64,000 bases of DNA, from assembly GCF_900539295.1 (NCBI RefSeq), contig NZ_UQBH01000002.1, positions 62,001 through 126,000 on the forward strand, given 5' to 3'. This document shows, piece by piece, positions 9,338 to 17,779 of the stretch. A model generated the notes under the pieces. That model was not told where the DNA came from. It saw nothing but the letters and a program-made list of their open reading frames with translations, and did no database searches. The DNA comes from an uncultured Megasphaera sp. GTDB taxonomy: Bacteria; Bacillota; Negativicutes; Veillonellales; Megasphaeraceae. Each line of letters begins with the position of its first letter. The first letter of the stretch is position 1. The position numbers and the translations under genes were made by a program.

Positions 9338-10078
9338 ATGCAAAAGCAGACCAAAAGGCAGCATGCTTTAGAGCCGATTAAATTAGATGCTTACAGACCG
9401 CTGCGTGAAGTCGTCAGCGAGGCTTTGCGGCAGGCTATTAAAGACGGAGTCCTGAAGCCCGGTGAACGGCTGATGGAAATTCAGTTGGCTGAAGAACTCG
9501 GCGTCAGCCGGACGCCCATTCGTGAGGCCATCCGCAAACTGGAACTCGAAGGCTTCGTCGTCATGGTGCCGCGGCGCGGAACCTATGTCGCCGATATTTC
9601 TTTGAAGGATATCGCTCAGGTTTTTGAAATCCGCAGCGCCTTGGAAGAACTGGCGGCCGGTCTTGCTGCCGAACGAATTACACCCGATGAATTGGAAGAT
9701 TTGGAACGGATTCTCGTCGAAATCAATGAGTATATCGACAATGATCAGTTCGATAAGATCGTCGATGCCGATATCCGTTTCCACGACGTCTTGTACCACG
9801 CCAGCCGAAATCAGCGCTTAGTCGATATTTTGAACAATTTGCGTGAACAGATGCTGCGCTTTCGTTCCATTTCCATGCATTACCCCGGCCGTTTGGCTGC
9901 AACTTGGGAGGAACACCGGCAGATGGTAGAAAACATTGCCGATCATAACAGCGCCATGGCGCGAAAAGTAGCTAAAAAACATATGGAAAATTCAGAACGC
10001 ACCCTGCTGAAAGGCATTCGTCAAGATGAGGAATCGGCTCGACGCGTCCATGAGTTGTTCCCACATCAAAATATATAA
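9338..10078 (+). CDS. GntR/FadR-family (FCD) transcriptional regulator
   Basis: 246 aa. An N-terminal winged helix (about 18-85) has the GntR signature LAEELGVSRTPIREAIRKLE, followed by an all-helical FCD ligand-binding domain (about 90-225) with the Asp/His metal-ligand pattern (D..FH near FHDVLYHASRN). FCD regulators often sense carboxylic acids, and LldR controls lactate genes in other bacteria. Because lactate racemase and a GlcD-type oxidase follow, a lactate-responsive role is a reasonable inference, not shown. I found no clear palindromic operator. Confidence 0.85.
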   Translation: MQKQTKRQHALEPIKLDAYRPLREVVSEALRQAIKDGVLKPGERLMEIQLAEELGVSRTPIREAIRKLELEGFVVMVPRRGTYVADISLKDIAQVFEIRSALEELAAGLAAERITPDELEDLERILVEINEYIDNDQFDKIVDADIRFHDVLYHASRNQRLVDILNNLREQMLRFRSISMHYPGRLAATWEEHRQMVENIADHNSAMARKVAKKHMENSERTLLKGIRQDEESARRVHELFPHQNI

Positions 10079-10093
10079 GGAAGGGACTTTCAA

Positions 10094-10255
10094 ATGGGAC
10101 ATTTTTTACTCAATCATTTTCGTGATTTCCATGAGCGGTCAGAGCACATGGAAGATTTCGAAAACTTTCTCTATGTTTTGACGTATATTTTGTTTGTCTG
10201 TCTGTTTATACGCTCCCTTGTCGCCTTGTATATGGGACATTGGAATCTATTTTGA
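10094..10255 (+). CDS. Small 53-aa putative membrane protein
   Basis: This is a short open frame between the GntR regulator and larA. It starts MGHFLLNHFRDF and ends GHWNLF. A well-placed AAGGAAGGG site lies about 9 nt before the ATG. The first half is His/Glu-rich and polar; the second half has one hydrophobic stretch (YVLTYILFVCLFIRSLVAL) that could span the membrane. It lies 15 bp after the regulator stop, and larA begins 18 bp after it, so it looks like a true operon member. I do not recognise a family. It could be a small subunit or a chance frame, but the ribosome site and tight spacing argue for translation. Confidence 0.55.
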   Translation: MGHFLLNHFRDFHERSEHMEDFENFLYVLTYILFVCLFIRSLVALYMGHWNLF

Positions 10256-10273
10256 TAGAAGGGTACTTTTTTT

Positions 10274-11557
10274 ATGAAAACATATTCACTTCCCTTTGGA
10301 AAAGGGGAACAGCTCATTTCTCTCGATGAAACACACGTATTATATGATTTACATGGGACGCCGATCCCGGCCGTAACCGACGAGGCAGCCGCTGTCTTAC
10401 AGGCCCTGCGCCAACCCATCGGCAGCCTTCCTTTAGCAGACGTCGTACAGCCCTCCGATACGGTGGCCATCATCGTCAGCGACATTACCCGTCCCGTCCA
10501 TACGGCGCAGATGCTGCCGGTCATCGTCGATGAATTGAATCGGGTCGGTGTTCCTGACGCGCAGATTAAGGTCATTACGGCTCAGGGGACCCACCGGGCC
10601 CATACGCCGGAAGAAGATGAATTCGTCTGCGGCAAAGAGATGGTACAGCGCCTTACCATCATCAACCATGACTGCCGCGACAAAGAAAAACTCATAAGCG
10701 TCGGTACGACGACACACGGCAATGAAGTTTGTCTCAATGCCGAAGCCGTTCGGGCCGATAAGGTCATCGTGACCGGCGCCGTTTCTTTCCACCCCATGGC
10801 CGGTTTTGGCGGCGGCCGCAAGGCCGTTTTGCCCGGTATTGCCGGTTATGAAACGATCATGCGCAACCATGCCCTGGCTTTGACTGAAGATGTTGGCGGC
10901 GGCTGCAATGAACGCTGCGAAACGAGCCTTTTAGAAGATAATCCGCTTCACGACGATATGAAGCAGGCTGCACAGTTGCTGAACCCTTGCTTTTTGGTCA
11001 ACACCGTCTTTTCGGCTGACGGCGAACTGGCTGAAGTTGTCGGCGGTCATTGGTATGAAGCCTGGAAGAAAGGCTGCGATGACCTCTTGGCCTTTGCCAG
11101 CGTGCCCATTGCTGCGAAAGCCGATATTACCTTGGCCTCGGCCGGCGGCTATCCTAAGGACATGAATCTCTATCAGAGCATGAAGGCGCCTATGAATGCC
11201 GTCTTTGCGACAAAGCCCGGCGGCACGATGATCCTGACCCTCGACTGCCCGGACATCAAAGAACCGGCCGTCTTTACGGACTGGTTCTTCCGCAGCGATA
11301 TGACGGCTTTTGAACGGGACCTGCGGGCCGATTTCTCCATTCCTGCCTTTGTCGCCTTCAAGTCGCACTGCATTTTCCGCTCCATGCAGGCCGTCTATGT
11401 CGTAACCCGACCTGAAAATTTTGATATCATCCGCCAGAGCGGCCTCATTCCGGCAGCCTCCTTAGAAGAAGCCTGGAAAGAAGCACAGGCAAACCTTCCT
11501 GCTGATTATACCGTTACCGTCATGAGCCACGCGGCGGCGACCTTTCCCGTCCTGTAA
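10274..11557 (+). CDS. larA: Nickel-dependent lactate racemase family protein LarA
   Basis: 427 aa, the usual LarA length. Residues matching the nickel-pincer site of Lactiplantibacillus plantarum LarA (His108, His174, Lys184, His200) are at His107 (GTHRAH), His173 (SFHPMAG), Lys183 (GGGRK) and His199 (RNHAL), a constant offset of one. The expected reaction is interconversion of L- and D-lactate; other LarA homologues racemise related 2-hydroxyacids. The cofactor genes larB, larC and larE are not in the window. It sits between a GntR/FCD regulator and a GlcD-type oxidase, which fits conversion of L-lactate to D-lactate before oxidation. Confidence 0.85.
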   Translation: MKTYSLPFGKGEQLISLDETHVLYDLHGTPIPAVTDEAAAVLQALRQPIGSLPLADVVQPSDTVAIIVSDITRPVHTAQMLPVIVDELNRVGVPDAQIKVITAQGTHRAHTPEEDEFVCGKEMVQRLTIINHDCRDKEKLISVGTTTHGNEVCLNAEAVRADKVIVTGAVSFHPMAGFGGGRKAVLPGIAGYETIMRNHALALTEDVGGGCNERCETSLLEDNPLHDDMKQAAQLLNPCFLVNTVFSADGELAEVVGGHWYEAWKKGCDDLLAFASVPIAAKADITLASAGGYPKDMNLYQSMKAPMNAVFATKPGGTMILTLDCPDIKEPAVFTDWFFRSDMTAFERDLRADFSIPAFVAFKSHCIFRSMQAVYVVTRPENFDIIRQSGLIPAASLEEAWKEAQANLPADYTVTVMSHAAATFPVL

Positions 11558-11593
11558 GGCCCTCTTGGCTGTGGGATGAAGCATACCGATCAT

Positions 11594-11628
11594 AAAGAAA
11601 GCTGTCATTTAAGACAGCTTCTTTTTTT
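11594..11628 (+). terminator. Terminator after larA
   Basis: The arms AAGCTGTC (11599-11606) and GACAGCTT (11613-11620) precede a run of seven T after one C. Confidence 0.85.
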
Positions 11629-11719
11629 ATATAAATTTCGGAGACCTTCGCCTTTTCTTTAAGATAGATAGAAGATATAGATAAAATGATAAAGGGATAT
11701 ATGTTTTTTTGAAATTTTC

Positions 11720-11749
11720 AAGACAAATAGGGGGTGCCTGTACTATAAT
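11720..11749 (+). promoter_or_regulatory. Promoter of the GlcD-type oxidase gene
   Basis: AAGACA (11720-11725), an 18-bp spacer and a perfect TATAAT (11744-11749). The leader contains a small CTGG/CCAG hairpin around 11774-11789. This shows the oxidase can be transcribed apart from larA. Confidence 0.5.
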
Positions 11750-11821
11750 AGTCATAAATTCCAAGGCAGTTGCGCTGGGTGAAATTCCAGTTCCATTTCT
11801 GCTGAATACAAAGGGGAGCTT

Positions 11822-13234
11822 ATGATGAAAAAATACAATCCGGTTACTGAAGAAGTGTTGGCGGCCTTAAAAGCCGTCGTTGGGGATAAATATGTCAAGA
11901 CCGATCCGGAGGTCCTCGACGTGTATAAATCCGATGAAAGCCTGGCCCCGTCTTTTTGGAAGACGCCGGAAGTCGTCGTCCTGCCGGCCAATACGGAAGA
12001 AGTTTCCGAAGTCCTTAAAATTGCCAACCGCTTCGATGTGCCGGTTACGCCGCGCAGTGCCGGTACCAGCGTCAGCTGCGGTGCCGTTCCGGCTTATGAA
12101 GGCATCGTCCTCCTTATGGAACGGATGAACCGCATCCTTGAACTGAATGAAGACGGCATGTATATGATCGTCGAAGCCGGCGTTCGCACCATTGACATCC
12201 AAAATGCGGCCCGCGAAAAAGGGCTGCTCTATGCCGGTGATCCCTGCAGCTCTGACAGCTGCCTCATTGGCGGCAACTTGGCAACCAACGCCGGCGGCAA
12301 CAAGGCCGTCCGCTATGGTACGACGCGCCATCAGGTCTATGCCATTGAAGCCGTCCTGCCGACCGGCAAGATCGTAAACCTCGGTGCGACCCTGCAGAAG
12401 TGTTCTACCGGTTTTTGCCTCGATCAACTCATCATCGGCTCTGAAGGTACACTGGGCATCATCACCAAGGCGACGTTGAAACTCGTCCCCCTGCCGCCGT
12501 ATAAACTCGACGTCCTGGCCGTCTTCACCGATCTTGCCAAGGCAACGGCCTTAGTTCCGAAACTCATTAAAGCCGGCCTCAACCCGACGTCAGTCGAATT
12601 CATGGACAACAATTTCGTCCGCAGCGCCAGTGATTACAGCGACTTGAAGCTGCCTCATTATGAAGACGGCTGTTATGACATCATTTCCATCGAAACCTTC
12701 AATGAAGATGAATTGGATGACAAGATGGAAAAATTGGCCGCCGTCTGTGAAGAATGCGGGGCTACGGATATCGTTGAAGCCGACGACCGGGTATGGAAGG
12801 TGCGCCGCAACTGCCTGGAAAGTACGCGGGCCTTTTCCAAGATCGCCACGTCGGAAGATTTAGTCGTCCCGGTCCCTAAGATTGCCGACTGCATTCAGCA
12901 TTTGGTCGAAGAAAGCAAAAAATACGACTTTCGCATTTTCTGCCTGGCTCATGCCGGTGACGGCAACCTGCACTTCCAAATCTTAAAATGCGACATGAGT
13001 GACGAAGATTGGAATCAGCAGCTCAAGGATTTCCGCGCGACGGCGTATACTTATGTATATAATTTAGGCGGCCGCCTGTCCGGCGAACACGGCATCGGTT
13101 TGAAACGACTCAAGTATATGGAAGAATATACGGACCCGGCTGAACTCGATCTGATGAAGACCCTGAAAAGTGCCGTAGATCCTAAGTGGATCCTGAATCC
13201 TGGCAAGGTCATTGAACAACCCTCTAATTATTGA
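11822..13234 (+). CDS. glcD: FAD-binding oxidase of the GlcD/D-lactate dehydrogenase family
   Basis: 470 aa. An N-terminal PCMH-type FAD domain (TPRSAGTSVSCGAV, then GGNLATNAGGNKAVRYG) is followed by the C-terminal FAD-oxidase domain with the HAGDGNLH metal-site motif and GEHGIGLKR. Family members oxidise D-lactate or glycolate, often passing electrons to ETF. With larA next door, D-lactate is the best guess. There is no etfAB pair beside it. A GGGGAG site precedes tandem ATGATG; either may be used. It has its own promoter and an AT-rich 3' flank. Confidence 0.85.
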   Translation: MMKKYNPVTEEVLAALKAVVGDKYVKTDPEVLDVYKSDESLAPSFWKTPEVVVLPANTEEVSEVLKIANRFDVPVTPRSAGTSVSCGAVPAYEGIVLLMERMNRILELNEDGMYMIVEAGVRTIDIQNAAREKGLLYAGDPCSSDSCLIGGNLATNAGGNKAVRYGTTRHQVYAIEAVLPTGKIVNLGATLQKCSTGFCLDQLIIGSEGTLGIITKATLKLVPLPPYKLDVLAVFTDLAKATALVPKLIKAGLNPTSVEFMDNNFVRSASDYSDLKLPHYEDGCYDIISIETFNEDELDDKMEKLAAVCEECGATDIVEADDRVWKVRRNCLESTRAFSKIATSEDLVVPVPKIADCIQHLVEESKKYDFRIFCLAHAGDGNLHFQILKCDMSDEDWNQQLKDFRATAYTYVYNLGGRLSGEHGIGLKRLKYMEEYTDPAELDLMKTLKSAVDPKWILNPGKVIEQPSNY

Positions 13235-13335
13235 GAATTTATTTTCATAAAATAGGTATAATAAATTAAGACTTTATTGTTTAAAGTTTGTACTTAATAT
13301 TATAAAAAATAAACTTATTGCTAATAAAAAAACTA

Positions 13336-13366
13336 TTGGACAACGGGAACTATTTCATGATATACT
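13336..13366 (+). promoter_or_regulatory. Promoter of the flavodoxin-like gene
   Basis: TTGGAC (13336-13341), a 19-bp spacer and TATACT (13361-13366) with an extended -10 TGA. The surrounding 200-bp gap (13235-13433) is markedly AT-rich and holds no other gene that I can see. Confidence 0.55.
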
Positions 13367-13433
13367 ACAAAAAAACGATAATAAATATCAACAAATATTA
13401 AAAATATTAAAATAGTCAAAAGGAGATGTTGAG

Positions 13434-13874
13434 ATGAACGCCATTGTAGTATATTCTTCGCAGACTGGCCGCACCAAACAGATTGCCCAAGCTGTTGTAT
13501 CTGGTCTTCCCGAAGGGACGCCCTGCGTCAGCGTCGATGAAATGCCCGAAGATTTTTCCGGTTATGACTGCGTTTTTGTCGGCTTTTGGAGCGATAAAGA
13601 CCAGGCCGATCCCAAGGGCCAGGAAGCATTGAAAAAGATCAAAAACGACAACGTAGCCGTTTTTGCCACTCTTCATGATGATCCCTATTCCGACCAGGCC
13701 TCTAAACACCTGCGCGGTGCCGTCGAACTCTTGCGGCCCGGCAGCGGCGTCATCGGCACCTATGTGACTTGGACGGATAAAGATAATTACATGCAGGCTC
13801 CTGTTGAAGGCGAAGATTTAAGTTTGGATCAGGCCCGCGCCTTTGCGCAGGATACGATCAGCCGCATTAAATAA
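13434..13874 (+). CDS. Flavodoxin-like protein
   Basis: 146 aa. The N-terminal YSSQTGRTKQIA (about 7-18) matches the FMN-phosphate loop of flavodoxins, and a GYDCVFVGFWSDK segment corresponds to a later strand and loop near the flavin. It is probably an FMN electron carrier or small flavoprotein; the partner is unknown. An AAAGGAGATG site precedes the ATG. It is monocistronic, with its own promoter and a terminator shared with the convergent transglycosylase gene. Confidence 0.8.
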   Translation: MNAIVVYSSQTGRTKQIAQAVVSGLPEGTPCVSVDEMPEDFSGYDCVFVGFWSDKDQADPKGQEALKKIKNDNVAVFATLHDDPYSDQASKHLRGAVELLRPGSGVIGTYVTWTDKDNYMQAPVEGEDLSLDQARAFAQDTISRIK

Positions 13875-13891
13875 GGAGCCCGAAGGCGATG

Positions 13892-13930
13892 AAAAGACCT
13901 CAGATTACCGTTGTAATCCGAGGTCTTTTT
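13892..13930. terminator. Bidirectional terminator between the flavodoxin and transglycosylase genes
   Basis: A long stem (arms about 13892-13908 and 13913-13929) with one mismatch, a CGTT loop, A-rich on the left and T-rich on the right. It overlaps the 3' end of the minus-strand transglycosylase gene. Confidence 0.85.
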
Positions 13931-14699
13931 TGTAAGCGGCATTGCTTTGTTCCGGGCTGATATAGCCTTGTTCCGTCATGAGGGTCAGGACGATTTTTTG
14001 CCGAGCTTTGGCAGCCGGATAGTTCTGTAAGGGATTGTAATAGGTCGGAGCCTGAACGAGGCCGGCCAGCATGGAAGACTGGGCCAGGTCCAGTTTTTCC
14101 GGAGACGTCGTAAAATATGTCCGGGCCGCATCGTCGATGCCCGTGGCATTGGCGCCGAAGTAGGCCGTATTCAGGTAGATTTCGAGGATTTCATCTTTAC
14201 TGTAATTCTGCTCCAATAAGAAGGCCATGACGAATTCCTGAGCTTTACGGGCGAAGGTCCGATCTTGAGAGAGAAAGACGTTTTTTACGACTTGCTGGCT
14301 CAGGGTACTGCCGCCTTCGACGGTTTCACCGGATTGGATATTGGTCAAAATGGCCCGGCCGATGCCGATGGGGTCGATGGCTCCGTGGGAATAGAAGCGG
14401 CGGTCTTCCGTGGCGACGACGGCGTGCTGCATCGGTTTGGAGATGGCTCCGATAGCGACGTAGACCGGGATTTTCTTAATCTTGGCGTCCATGGCCTGAT
14501 GAAAGTGCAAATAGGGATACAGACTGGCTTCCAGGGGCTGAAGCGGTGCCGGCCAGGTTCCCTGAGGCTCGGTTGTTTCTTTTATCCGGGTCGTCGTACC
14601 CGCAGGCGGCTTGGTCGTCTTTGGCGCATCAAAGAGCAGATTCCAGCCGGCGCAGAGGACAAAGGCCAGGATGAAGATGGCGATGTATTTTCGTTTCAT
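13905..14699 (-). CDS. mtgA: Monofunctional peptidoglycan transglycosylase (GT51)
   Basis: 264 aa with an N-terminal membrane anchor (about 5-23), a Pro/Thr-rich linker and a GT51 domain. The catalytic motifs are ATEDRRFYSH (Glu98) and EGGSTLSQQ (128-136), then the KAQEF and LEIYLN motifs. It polymerises lipid II into glycan strands outside the inner membrane and has no transpeptidase domain. A longer reading from 14777 is possible, but the perfect AGGAGG site lies just before this ATG. A TATAAT on the minus strand near 14726 probably serves it. Confidence 0.88.
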   Translation of the reverse strand: MKRKYIAIFILAFVLCAGWNLLFDAPKTTKPPAGTTTRIKETTEPQGTWPAPLQPLEASLYPYLHFHQAMDAKIKKIPVYVAIGAISKPMQHAVVATEDRRFYSHGAIDPIGIGRAILTNIQSGETVEGGSTLSQQVVKNVFLSQDRTFARKAQEFVMAFLLEQNYSKDEILEIYLNTAYFGANATGIDDAARTYFTTSPEKLDLAQSSMLAGLVQAPTYYNPLQNYPAAKARQKIVLTLMTEQGYISPEQSNAAYKKDLGLQR

Positions 14700-14786
14700 C
14701 AAATTCCTCCTATTAAACATCCCTATTATACTATAGTTTTGGGACTGATGGAACTTTGGCCGGCCGTTAAAAAACATGGAAAATTT

Positions 14787-14828
14787 TTATGCAAAATACT
14801 TGCATAATTTTTCTGCCTGATGTATACT
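14787..14828 (+). promoter_or_regulatory. argG promoter with overlapping palindromic operator
   Basis: TTGCAT (14800-14805), a 17-bp spacer and TATACT (14823-14828) make a strong promoter. A perfect inverted repeat, TTATGCAA (14787-14794) and TTGCATAA (14800-14807) with a 5-bp spacer, covers the -35 box. That position fits repression. It recalls ArgR boxes only loosely, so the regulator is not assigned. Confidence 0.6.
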
Positions 14829-14895
14829 ATCAAACGTAGACAGAATAAACTTATCAACTATTGCAGTCGTTCATTCGATAGAGGAGGAAAATATC

Positions 14896-16143
14896 ATGAG
14901 CAATACGAAAAAAGAGATTAAAAAAATTGTCCTTGCCTATTCCGGCGGACTCGATACATCGGTCATCATTCCCTGGTTAAAAGAAAACTACCCCGGTGCT
15001 GAAGTCATCGCTGCCTGTGCTGATGTCGGCCAGCCGGACGACTTTGAAGCCATTGAAAAGAAAGCCTATGCTTCCGGTGCTTCCAAAGTGTACGTCATGG
15101 ATATCAAGAAGGAATTCATGGAAGAATACGTATGGCCGACGGTAAAAGCCGGCGCCGTCTATGAAGGAAAATACCTGCTCGGCACGTCCTTTGCCCGCCC
15201 GCTCATTTCTAAGAAACTCGTTGAAGTCGCTAAAAAAGAAGGGGCAGAAGCCATCGCCCACGGCGCTACGGGTAAGGGGAACGACCAGGTTCGCTTTGAA
15301 TTGACGGTCAAAGCCTTAGCTCCGGAAATGATCCTTATCGCACCGTGGCGGATGTGGGACCTCAAATCTCGTGAAGACGAATTGGCTTATGCCGAAGCTC
15401 ACAACGTTCCCATCGACTATAAATCAGAAGAAAATCCTTATCCCTACAGCATGGACTGGAATATCTGGCATCTGAGCCATGAAGGCGATGACCTCGAAGA
15501 TCCGGCCAATGCTCCGAAAGACATGGTCTACATGGTCACCAAGACGCCGGAACAGGCTCCCGACGCTCCGGAATACGTTACCATCGACTTTGAACAGGGC
15601 ATTCCCGTCGCTGTCAATGGTGCAAAACACGATGCCGTTACCTTGATCACGGTCCTCAATGAAATCGGTGCCCGCAACGGCGTCGGCATCGTCGATATCG
15701 TTGAAAACCGGTTGGTCGGCATGAAGAGCCGCGGCATTTATGAAAACCCGGGCGGCGCCATCCTCATGTATGCCCACAGAGAACTTGAATATCTCTGCCT
15801 CGACCGGGATACCTTCCATTATAAAGAAACGGCAGCCAACAAGTTTGCCGAACTCGTCTATGACGGCAAATGGTTCTCGCCGCTTCGCGAAGCCCTTTCG
15901 GCTTTCGTCGATGAAACGCAGCAGACCGTTACCGGTCAGGTTATTTTGAAACTCTACAAGGGCAATATCATCAGTGCCGGTTCGACGTCGCCGTATTCCT
16001 TATACAATGAAGAATTCGTCACCTTTGGCGAAGACGACGTATACGACCAGACCGATGCTGAAGGGTTCATCAACCTCTTCGGACTGCCCCTCAAGATGCG
16101 TGCCCTCATGAAGCAGCATGCGGAAAAACAGGGCAAACAGTAA
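14896..16143 (+). CDS. argG: Argininosuccinate synthase ArgG
   Basis: 415 aa. It joins citrulline and aspartate using ATP in arginine synthesis. The P-loop-like AYSGGLDTS motif is at 14-22, and a glycine-rich HGATGKGNDQVRFE segment holds aspartate/citrulline ligands. Length is slightly above the common 400 aa. An AGAGGAGG site precedes the ATG. argH follows after 12 bp, forming an argGH operon behind a promoter that carries a palindromic operator. Confidence 0.97.
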   Translation: MSNTKKEIKKIVLAYSGGLDTSVIIPWLKENYPGAEVIAACADVGQPDDFEAIEKKAYASGASKVYVMDIKKEFMEEYVWPTVKAGAVYEGKYLLGTSFARPLISKKLVEVAKKEGAEAIAHGATGKGNDQVRFELTVKALAPEMILIAPWRMWDLKSREDELAYAEAHNVPIDYKSEENPYPYSMDWNIWHLSHEGDDLEDPANAPKDMVYMVTKTPEQAPDAPEYVTIDFEQGIPVAVNGAKHDAVTLITVLNEIGARNGVGIVDIVENRLVGMKSRGIYENPGGAILMYAHRELEYLCLDRDTFHYKETAANKFAELVYDGKWFSPLREALSAFVDETQQTVTGQVILKLYKGNIISAGSTSPYSLYNEEFVTFGEDDVYDQTDAEGFINLFGLPLKMRALMKQHAEKQGKQ

Positions 16144-16155
16144 GGAGCGAATGAT

Positions 16156-17589
16156 ATGAAGTTATGGGGCGGCCGGTTTACCAAGGCCACAGATAAAAGT
16201 GTAGAAGCGTTCAATGCGTCGATCCAGTTCGACTGCCGCATGTACGCTGAAGATATTTGCGGCAGCATCGCCCACGCGACGATGCTGGCTAAAGAAGGCA
16301 TCATTTCGGAAGAAGACAAGGATGCCATCGTCAAGGGCTTGAAGGCTATTTTCCAGCAGATCGAAGAGGGGAAATTCGACTTTTCCGTTGAGCTCGAAGA
16401 TATTCACATGAATATTGAAAAGCGCTTGACCGATGCCATCGGCGAGGCGGGTAAACGCCTTCATACGGGCCGCAGCCGCAACGACCAGGTAGCCCTCGAC
16501 ACCCACTTGTACATCCGTCGGGAAATCGCTGCCGTTGCCGACCTCTTGGTTAAACTCCAGGAGTCTCTCGTCAAGGCTGCCGAAAAGTACAGCGACGTCA
16601 TCATGCCCGGTTATACTCATTTGCAGCGGGCTCAGCCGATCCTCTTCAGCCACCACCTCATGGCCTATTTCTCCATGCTGTCCCGTGACTTCATTCACTT
16701 GAAATATGCCTGGGACATGGCAGACATGATGCCCCTCGGCGCCGGCGCCCTGGCTGGCACGACTTATCCGCTCGACCAGCCCTTCGTAGCCGATGTGCTC
16801 AAGTTTGGCAAAATCTACGACAACAGCCTCGATGCCGTCAGCGACCGGGACTACATCATCGCCTTTTTGGAATTTGCTGCCGTCCTCATGATGCACCTCA
16901 GCCGGTTGTCGGAAGAATTCATCCTCTGGTCGAGCTCTGAATTTAAGTTTATCGAACTCGATGACTCTCACTGCACGGGTTCATCCATCATGCCGCAGAA
17001 GAAGAATCCCGATATCTGCGAACTCGTCCGCGGCAAGACCGGCCGTTTTTACGGCCACCTCATGGGCGTCCTGACCATGATGAAAGGGATTCCCATGGCC
17101 TATGATAAGGACATGCAGGAAGATAAAGAAGGCGTCTTTGATGCCATCGATAATTTGAAATTTGCCCTGACCATCTATGCCGCCATGATTGACAAAATGA
17201 CCGTCAACGGCGAGCATATGCGGGAAGTGCTGGAAAGCGATTTTTCCAATGCTACCGACATGGCCGACTACTTGGCCAAGAAAGGCCTTCCTTTCCGCGA
17301 AGCTCACGCCGTCGTCGGAAAGGCCGTCCACTACTGCATCGAACAGGGCAAGGTATTACAGCAGTTATCGCTGTCAGAGCTCCAGGCCATGAGCCCGCTC
17401 TTCGCCGAAGATATCCATCATTACTTGGATATCGAAACGTGCGTCAAACAGCGTAACACATATAACGGCACGTCGCCAGCGTCCGTAGCGCGTCAGTGTC
17501 AGGCCGGCTTCGATACGATTGCCGGTGAACAGACTCAAATCGGCACGTGGGACGATGTCGTCTCCTCTGTCTATGAACTACTGAAGTAA
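16156..17589 (+). CDS. argH: Argininosuccinate lyase ArgH
   Basis: 477 aa member of the fumarase/aspartase superfamily. It splits argininosuccinate into arginine and fumarate. The signature GSSIMPQKKNP is at 275-285 with catalytic Ser276, and HTGRSRNDQVALD (103-115) and TPGYTHLQRAQP-like (PGYTHLQRAQP, 151-161) are the other conserved regions. The protein is a little longer than the common 460 aa. It is the second and last gene of the argGH operon, which ends at a hairpin 14 bp downstream. Confidence 0.97.
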   Translation: MKLWGGRFTKATDKSVEAFNASIQFDCRMYAEDICGSIAHATMLAKEGIISEEDKDAIVKGLKAIFQQIEEGKFDFSVELEDIHMNIEKRLTDAIGEAGKRLHTGRSRNDQVALDTHLYIRREIAAVADLLVKLQESLVKAAEKYSDVIMPGYTHLQRAQPILFSHHLMAYFSMLSRDFIHLKYAWDMADMMPLGAGALAGTTYPLDQPFVADVLKFGKIYDNSLDAVSDRDYIIAFLEFAAVLMMHLSRLSEEFILWSSSEFKFIELDDSHCTGSSIMPQKKNPDICELVRGKTGRFYGHLMGVLTMMKGIPMAYDKDMQEDKEGVFDAIDNLKFALTIYAAMIDKMTVNGEHMREVLESDFSNATDMADYLAKKGLPFREAHAVVGKAVHYCIEQGKVLQQLSLSELQAMSPLFAEDIHHYLDIETCVKQRNTYNGTSPASVARQCQAGFDTIAGEQTQIGTWDDVVSSVYELLK

Positions 17590-17602
17590 CAACGATTGAA
17601 GC

Positions 17603-17638
17603 AAAAAGGAGTTGTCTCTAAAGGCAGCTCCTTTTTGT
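17603..17638 (+). terminator. Terminator after argH
   Basis: Arms 17603-17616 and 17623-17636, A-rich left and T-rich right. Its core matches the shared terminator family of this window. Confidence 0.85.
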
Positions 17639-17668
17639 TTGGAGCAAAGGCCGCCGGGGAACAATTAC

Positions 17669-17698
17669 TTGTCATATGGCCTTTCAATAAGGTATAAT
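17669..17698 (+). promoter_or_regulatory. Promoter of the lipid A / LPS operon
   Basis: TTGTCA (17669-17674), an 18-bp spacer and TATAAT (17693-17698). An A/T-rich leader of about 75 nt leads to the lpxC ribosome site. Confidence 0.65.
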
Positions 17699-17779
17699 AA
17701 AAAAGCATGAAAAAAATTATAAAAAAAATTACGAAAAATTTATTTATCTTACTCGTAACAGGAAAGGAGGGGCCTGCCT

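Noticed and set aside
11768..11792. GGTGAAATTCC in the leader of the GlcD-type gene, resembling part of a cobalamin riboswitch
   Set aside because: The other conserved parts of that riboswitch are missing and the leader is too short.
13235..13433. AT-rich gap considered as a possible insertion remnant
   Set aside because: No inverted terminal repeats, target duplication or transposase fragment is visible; it holds a promoter and otherwise nothing I recognise.
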